9,078 bases of DNA from NCBI GenBank assembly GCA_021151605.1, contig JAGKWZ010000229.1:1-9078 (forward strand). The letters are read 5' to 3'. A model generated the notes under the pieces. It was given only the letters and a program-made list of their open reading frames with translations. It had not been told where the DNA came from and did not search any database. Source of the DNA: Verrucomicrobiaceae bacterium (GTDB taxonomy: Bacteria; Verrucomicrobiota; Verrucomicrobiia; Verrucomicrobiales; Verrucomicrobiaceae). Shown in pieces: positions 1 through 6,500 of the stretch. Numbering within the stretch: the first letter of the stretch is position 1; each line of letters opens with the position of its first letter. Both the position numbers and the translations under genes were made by a program.

Positions 1-314
1 CTCTTTATGTGGTGCTTTTAGGTGAGCTGGAAGCCAGTGTCGAAAGTCCCGAAGGGCGTATCCTCCTTAAGGAGATGCACCCTGGCGATGTCTTCGGCGA
101 GATGGCCTTCGTCACCCAGCAGCGCCGCACGGCAGATGTCACCGCACGCACCGATGCAAAGTTGCTGAAGATCAACTTCGACGAACTCGCCCGCCTGCGG
201 CGTTTCTCCCCCTATCTCGCGTCACGACTCCTTTTCAATATCTCAAGGATCGTTTGCGAGCGCGCAGCGCGCTCCGGTGCGTCGTCTGGCAAGACTGTCC
301 CGCTGAAATCGTGA
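1..314 (+). CDS. Cyclic-nucleotide-binding domain protein, C-terminal part (5' end outside window)
   Basis: The open frame enters from the left edge (first complete codon at position 3) and ends with TGA at 312-314, giving 103 visible residues. The visible part is the second half of a cNMP-binding beta-barrel. A 'GELEASV' strand turn is followed by 'PGDVFGEMAF' and then 'RRTADVTA', which matches the phosphate-binding cassette of the CRP/PKA-regulatory family: Gly-Glu, then Arg-Thr-Ala about ten residues later. In characterised relatives the Glu contacts the ribose and the Arg the cyclic phosphate. After the barrel comes one amphipathic segment (around LASRLLFNISRIVCERAAR) and a short polar tail. 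There is no helix-turn-helix, so this is not a CRP/FNR-type transcription factor unless its DNA-binding part lies elsewhere. It could be a stand-alone CNB protein or the tail of a larger transporter, STAS or enzyme fusion; the missing N-terminus decides. An internal GTG at position 9 is not a credible start because it would cut the barrel. A terminator follows 38 bases downstream. Confidence 0.85.
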   Translation, partial: LYVVLLGELEASVESPEGRILLKEMHPGDVFGEMAFVTQQRRTADVTARTDAKLLKINFDELARLRRFSPYLASRLLFNISRIVCERAARSGASSGKTVPLKS

Positions 315-352
315 GATCACGGCGGCTCTGAGCTGACATTTCAGTAGGGCTT

Positions 353-380
353 GTGCCGAGTCCCTTCGGCACTCTCTTTG
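353..380 (+). terminator. Rho-independent terminator after the CNB gene
   Basis: A perfect 7-bp stem, GTGCCGA (353-359) with TCGGCAC (366-372), closes a 6-base loop. It is followed at once by the pyrimidine-rich, T-rich tract TCTCTTT. It lies 38 bases after the CNB stop codon. It therefore probably ends that transcript and separates it from the giant gene, which would need its own promoter in the roughly 130 bases that remain. I found no convincing -35/-10 pair there, only an AT-rich patch around 459-468 (ATATTTTG). Confidence 0.6.
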
Positions 381-477
381 CCAAGCTAGCCACGAGTTCA
401 TGATCCGCATTGGTGAACGTACAAGCTTGCCCATGCTGAAAGGCAAATCTGTCACATCGATATTTTGTAGCTGACCT

Positions 478-508
478 AAGGAGCGTGGCGTGTTAAACGC
501 AGTATATG
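478..508 (+). promoter_or_regulatory. Distant Shine-Dalgarno box before the giant gene, with intervening mini-hairpin and overlapping short frame
   Basis: AAGGAG at 478-483 is the only good ribosome-binding sequence upstream of the ATG at 506, but 22 bases separate them, against the usual 5-9. An in-frame TAA at 494-496 rules out a start upstream of it for the long frame. Between box and ATG a 4-bp stem, GCGT (488-491) with ACGC (497-500), would shorten the effective gap to about 9 bases if it folds. Alternatively, the box is 6 bases from a GTG at 490. That GTG opens a 24-codon frame ending with TGA at 562-564, which overlaps the start of the giant gene in another frame. Which start the ribosome uses cannot be decided from sequence. 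Confidence 0.35.
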
Positions 509-3500
509 AAAACACGAGTTCTCCTCTGCGCTACGCTGTTGGTTTTCAATATTCAATGGGCTGAGGCAGTGAACTGTCCTGCGGGTTCCTACGCCGACAA
601 CGGCGTCTGCAGGCTAGCCGACCCTGGTTTCTATGTGCCCGTTGCTGGTGCGACCGCACAGATGATGTGTCCAGTGGGCACTTTCACATCAGCTCCTGGA
701 TCGACGACTCCGACGCCTGCCGAGCCTGGGCACTATGTGTCACGTCCAGGGGCGAGTTCGCAGACGATTTGTCCGATCGGAACGTTTGCCACAGGGTCGG
801 GCAACGTCGCGCCCACGCCTGCACAGCCGGGATACTACGTGCCGATGCCGGGTGCGACGGCGCAGACGCCTTGCGCGCCGGGTTTTTTCACCGCTGTTCC
901 GGGCATGAGCGTTCCTACGCCTGCTGCTTCGGGGTTCTATGTGCCTGTAGCGGGTGCGAGTGCGCAACTCCCGGCTCCGGCGGGAAGCTTCGCCACGGGG
1001 CCCGCAGCGACGGGTGTCGTTGTGTGTCCAGTCGGAACATATGCACCAGCGGGTTCGGCAACGCCGATCCTTTGTGCTCCTGGTTCATTCACAGCAGTGG
1101 CTGGAGCTTCGGCTCCGACGCCTGCTCCTCCGGGCTCCTTTGTGAGTGGATCCGGTTCAACAGCGGCAACGCCTACGCCCGCCGGAACTTTTGCGGCTGG
1201 ACCTGCCGCAACGAGTCCCACGCTGGCCCCGCCGGGTTCGTTCTCGCCGGGCAATGCGACGGCTCCGACCCTGTGCCCTGCTGGTTATTACGCACCTTAT
1301 GAAGGCATGGCGGCTCCGCTGGCGGCAGCGCCAGGTTACTATGTGCCCGAGGCTGGCGCGACTGCCCAAATCATCGTCCCTGCTGGCAACTACGCCGCAG
1401 GACCTGCCGCGACAGGTTACACGCAGTGTCCGGCAGGCACGTATGCACCAGCTGGTTCAGCGGCTCCGATTCCATGCCCCGGAGGTTATTATGCGGCCGC
1501 AGGTGCGGCCAGTCCCACGATTTGTCCGGCAGGCAGCTTCGCGCCACCCGGCTCGGCAGCACCTATACAATGCCCCGCAGACTACTATGCTCCGCAAGGC
1601 TCCGCTGCGCCGATCTACTGCCCTGGATTACCTGCTGGATCGACCACCAGCTCACCGCAGAACTACAATGGAGCGCAACTCGACTTCGGCGATCTGGCGG
1701 ACTCGCCCTATCCCACGAAGCTGCCCAACGGCGCGCGTCACGTCATCTCTCCCGGCATCTTCCTCGGCGCAGGTCCACCGGATGCTGAGCCGGACGGTCA
1801 AGCCGGTGCCACTGCCACCAATGATGACACTACCAGTGGCGATGATGAAGACAGCGTCGATGTCCGCGCGCTCTACGCTTACAAGAGCACGCCGTTCCAT
1901 CTGCGTGTAAAGTGCAAGAACACCACGGGCACGGCTGCCTACCTCACGGTTTTCATCGACTGGAACAACAACGGCTTGTTCACGGATGCCAACGAAGTGC
2001 AGGTCGTCACCGTCCCATCGAGTGCGAGCGAGGTCTCTACGCTCGTGCATTTCAATGTGCCAGCGAACGCTGCGGTCGGAACCAATGTGGCCATGCGGCT
2101 GCGTTTCACCACGACTCAAGGCATCAGTGACAGTGGACTCGCCTCCGATGGCGAAGTGGAAGATTACCTGCTGCCCGTCGCGAACCCGGCCTTCGATTGG
2201 AGCGATCTGCCGGACAGCGCCGCAGGCTCGGTGCCCGGGACCTGGGGCAGCGCAAGCATCCCCGACTACCGCACCCGCGCCAATGACAACGGCCCCGTGC
2301 ATCCGATCCTCCCTGGGCTGTGGTTTGCCAATGATAGCGGCACCACCGCCCTGCACATCGATGCCGAAGTCGATGGTCTGCCGAATGCGGCAAGCACTGG
2401 GGACAACGTCAGTGGCGACAACGATGAGTCGCCCATGTATGTGAATCTCACCAGCGCCACGACCGTCCTGGATGGCACGCGCACGCATCAAAACGTGACG
2501 CTCGCCGCGAGCCTCGCGGTGGAGAACATCACCGGCACGGCGGCCAAGGCGTTTGGTTTCATTGATGTGAATGCGGATGGTGATTTCGATGATGCCGGTG
2601 AGCAGAGTGCGCCGATCATCGTGCCAGGTGACGGCAGCATGAGTTCGGTGGTCTTCACCTTCAGCTTCGCCTCGCCACCGATGGCACCGAGCACCACCAC
2701 GACCTTCACCAACGCCCTACGTTTCCGCATCAGCACGGATGCCTCGTTGCCTGCCGATGGCCCCGCAACCCATGGCGAAGTCGAGGACTCGCTCGTGACT
2801 TATTCGCTAACGATGGGGAACTACAATCCCGAGCAAGACTGGGGCGATCTGCCGATCAAGTATCCCACCAAGCGCAACAACAACGGCGCGCGTCACAACT
2901 TCACGATGATGCTCACGCTCGGCTACTCCTACACCGATGGCGAACTCGACGGCCAGCCCTCAGCGAACGCACGCGGCGATGACATCAATTCGATGTTCAG
3001 CTCCGATGAGACGGCGTTCGCTTCGGCTGCATTCTCTGCTTATCCCGGCATGACCGGTGCTCTGGTTCCTGTAGCCGTTGCGAACAGCACCGGCTCGCCC
3101 GCGCAGGTCTCTGTGTTCATCGACTGGAACGACGATGGCGACTTCAATGACCTCAATGAAATCTCCCGCGTGATGGAGCCGACGGGCACGAGTTTCTCGA
3201 TCCTCAACGTGCCCTTCGATGTGCCTGCCACGGCCTCGACTACGCAGCCGCTTGCCGTGCGCATTCGCCTCTCCTCGCAGACCGGTCTCAGTGCTGGCGG
3301 CATCGCGCCTGATGGCGAAGTGGAGGATTATATGATTCATCTCGGTTCACCGATGGACTACGGTGATTTGACTGCGCCGTATCCGACGACGTATGCCGAG
3401 AACGGTCCGCGCCACGCCGCGTCGCAAACCTTGTTCATCGGCAACACCACGCCTGATTTGGAGAATGATGGTCAGCCCACACCGTTCGCTGGTGGCGATG

Positions 3501-6500
3501 ATGCGGCGGGCAGCAGTGATGAAGATGGGTTCACAGCGCCGCCGGTTTTCGTCCGGGGTCAGAACGTGGCGTTGCCTGTGTCGGTGTCGAACAACACGGG
3601 CAGCATGAGCTTCCTCACTGCCTTCGTTGATTGGGATAACAACGGCACGTTCAGTGGCGCGGAGACGTATGTGCTCAGCGTGGCCAGCATCGGCACGCAG
3701 ACCAAGACCTTCAATCTCTCCGTGCCGTTGACTACGAGTACCACGACACCGCTCGCGGTGCGATTACGGTTGTCCACGACCGCCAGTTTGACCGCCGTCG
3801 GTGCCGCGCCTGATGGCGAGGTGGAAGATCATTTGTTCAATGTCGAAGATGCCGCGCTCGACTTCGGTGATCTGCCGGACAACTACAAAACAATCAGCGT
3901 GAGCAACGGCCCGCATCACGTCATCACCGGGAATTTGTTCCTGGGTTCCGCTGCGCCCGATGGCGAAGCGGATGGCCAACCAAACACCACCGCCGCAGGC
4001 GATGACAACAACGGCCTCGACGACGAAGACGCGCTCGCCGCATCGCTCGTGCGTGCACACGCGGGCTTTGATTTGGGCCTCATCGTTACTGTGACCAATG
4101 ATCTCGCGGAAATGGCCTATCTTCACACGTTTGTTGATTGGGATGGCGACGGTGTGTTCAACAACACCAACGAGTATGTCCGCGTGAATGTGGCACCAGG
4201 CATTCATCTGGGTACTGCGGCCCCGACCTTCCGCGTGCCGCTGAACGCAACGACCACCAACCCCATCGCGGTGCGTCTGCGTCTCTCCACAGACAAAGGT
4301 CTGACCTCGACCGGCTCTGCGCCGGACGGTGAAGTGGAAGATTTCTTCATCCCGCCTGCGAAACAAATCATCGACTACGGCGACCTTCAGGACGGCAGCA
4401 CCCTGACCACCGGCAACGGTACCGCACCGGGCGTGGTAACGAACCTGAGCACCGTCTCGCAAGGCGACTATCGCACGATGAAACACGATCTCGGCCCGCG
4501 GCACATCGCGCGGCAAGACTTGGCGATTGCCCTCGAGACACAAGATCCCGTGAGCGCCGTCGATGGTGAAGATGACGCGCATCCAAATTCAACCGCTGAT
4601 GGCGACAACTTCGATACGCCTGCGCTGCCCAACGGCGGTGTTGCACCTGTGCTCGGAGCTGACGATGAGAACAAGGGCAATTTGATGTCCACGCTCCTGC
4701 TGCAAAGGATTGACCCTGTTACGCTGACCGTGACGATGGCCTACTACGGCAACGTCGCCATCCGCAATGAAACCGGCGGTCCGGCCTATTTGTCCGCCTT
4801 CATGGACTCCAACAACGACGGCGACTTCGATGACACCGATGAAGCCGCGCTCACCATCGGACACGGTGGCGTGGCCTTGCTCGACGCCGCTTACCCCAAC
4901 GTCCGAGCTGACCTCGGCACCAACTATGCAACGTCCGATCCTGTCATCTCACCGACCGCTCCAGGCGCGCTGCCGAACCCCTACGGTTTTGTCTTCGTGA
5001 TCAAAGCGCAACTTCCCCTCACGGACACTGGCATTCGTGGCTTCACCAAGAAGCTGCCCATTCGCCTGCGTCTCTCCACCACGCCGGGTCTTGGCTCCGT
5101 CAATACGAGCCTCGCCGATCCGATCCCGGATGGCGAAGTCGAAGATCACATTGCCAACGTCGTGGCCACCTTTGGTAATCCGTATCGACAGCCGATGGAC
5201 TTCGGCGATCTGTTCGCGCCGTATCCGACGCTGTTCGCCAACAATGGTGCGCGGCACACCATCACGCCTGATCTCTTCATCGGCCCGCTCGTCCCTGATG
5301 TCGAAGCCGACGGCCAACCCACGACCGCTGCAAACGGCGACGACAACACGGACACCGATGATGAAGACGGTCTCATCGCGCCGGTGATCATCGCTGGCGG
5401 ATCAAACAATCTCTCGGTCAAAACCACGAACAACGCAGGCAAAGCCGCGAAGCTGTGGGCCTTCGGGGATTGGAATCACGACGGTGATTTCGCCGATGCG
5501 AATGAAGTCGCCAGCGCGCTCGTGCCCATCGGCACGAACACCATCACGCTGACGTTCAACGTGCCCAACGAAGCTATCACCGCCACACCGACAGCGATTC
5601 GTTTGCGTCTCTCCACCGAAGATGCGCTCGGCCCGGCGGGTTACGCACCCGATGGCGAGGTCGAGGACTACCTGGTCCCTGTTCATCAACCAGGCGGACT
5701 CATCGACTTTGGCGATCTGCCTGATCTCATCGCAGGTTCCGCAAGCGGCGTTCACGGCAGTGCAAACCCACCAGACTACAAAACCAAAGCCAGCGATGGC
5801 GGCCCCTCGCATGTCATCGTGCCCGGCATTGGTTTTTCCAACATCGCTCCCAGCAGTGCAGCGTATGTCGATGCCGAACCCGATGGCGCGCAAAGCCCTG
5901 ATGCCAAAGGCGATGACAACAGCGGCAATGACGACGAAAGCGGCATTGTCGTGACTTACGGTGCGCTCTCGACCAGCGTCATCCGCGACGGCGCGTTCAG
6001 CGAAGCCGAGGTCACCGTGCAGTTCCGCAGCGCCGTCTGGAATGCCACGCCATCCATCGCCTACACAGCGCACTTCTTCGACACCAACAACAACGGCAAC
6101 TTCGAAGATGCTGCCGATACTGTCGTGCGCCAGAGCTTCACCAGCAGCGCGCTGAGCACCTATCCACCGGGCGTAGGCAATGTCGGCTTCGTCTTCGACA
6201 CTGCCGTGCTGCATTTCAAAGACCTGCCACCGGGCGGTGGCTTTATCGAGCGCACCTTCGCCATACGCTCACGCATCAGCACGGATGGCGGAATGACCTC
6301 CATCGGAGCCGCCAGTGATGGCGAAGTCGAAGACCATGTGGTGAAGGTGCAGTTCTATGTCGATCCCGCCGACATGGCGAACCCGGACTATGGAGACTTG
6401 CCGGACATCTACAAGACCACGCACGCCGTCGATGGCGCGCGGCATCTCATCTCCGGCTCACTCTATCTTGGTAGCAAGGTTCCCGATGGTGAGGCCGACG

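Noticed and set aside
303..344. Inverted repeat CTGAAAT/ATTTCAG and the small palindrome CGTGA-GA-TCACG near the end of the CNB gene.
   Set aside because: The first has short arms and a 28-base interior, and the second has a 2-base loop. Neither is followed by a T tract, and the hairpin at 353-372 is a far better terminator.
427..466. TTGCCC (427-432) and TATTTT (461-466) as a sigma-70-like promoter for the giant gene.
   Set aside because: The spacing is 28 bases, far from 16-18, and no other pair with acceptable spacing was found.
400..474. 24-codon plus-strand frame starting at ATG 400 in the intergenic region.
   Set aside because: It has no Shine-Dalgarno sequence, no recognisable product and a length expected by chance.
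667..1302. Plus-strand open frame of 211 codons inside the N-terminal repeats.
   Set aside because: It is an out-of-frame reading of GC-rich repeats, with odd Cys/Arg/Trp content and no ribosome-binding site, inside a frame with a clear signal peptide and repeat logic.
575..1621. Roughly 48-51 bp periodic DNA suggesting a CRISPR-like or minisatellite array.
   Set aside because: The periodicity is in-frame coding repetition with diverged units. There are no invariant repeats separated by unique spacers.
1652..2491. Long minus-strand open frame (279 codons), with similar ones at 3764-4582, 5402-6214 and 6458-7114.
   Set aside because: These are antisense shadows of the GEVED modules. They recur at equivalent module positions because the codon pattern recurs, and they show no ribosome-binding site or recognisable protein.
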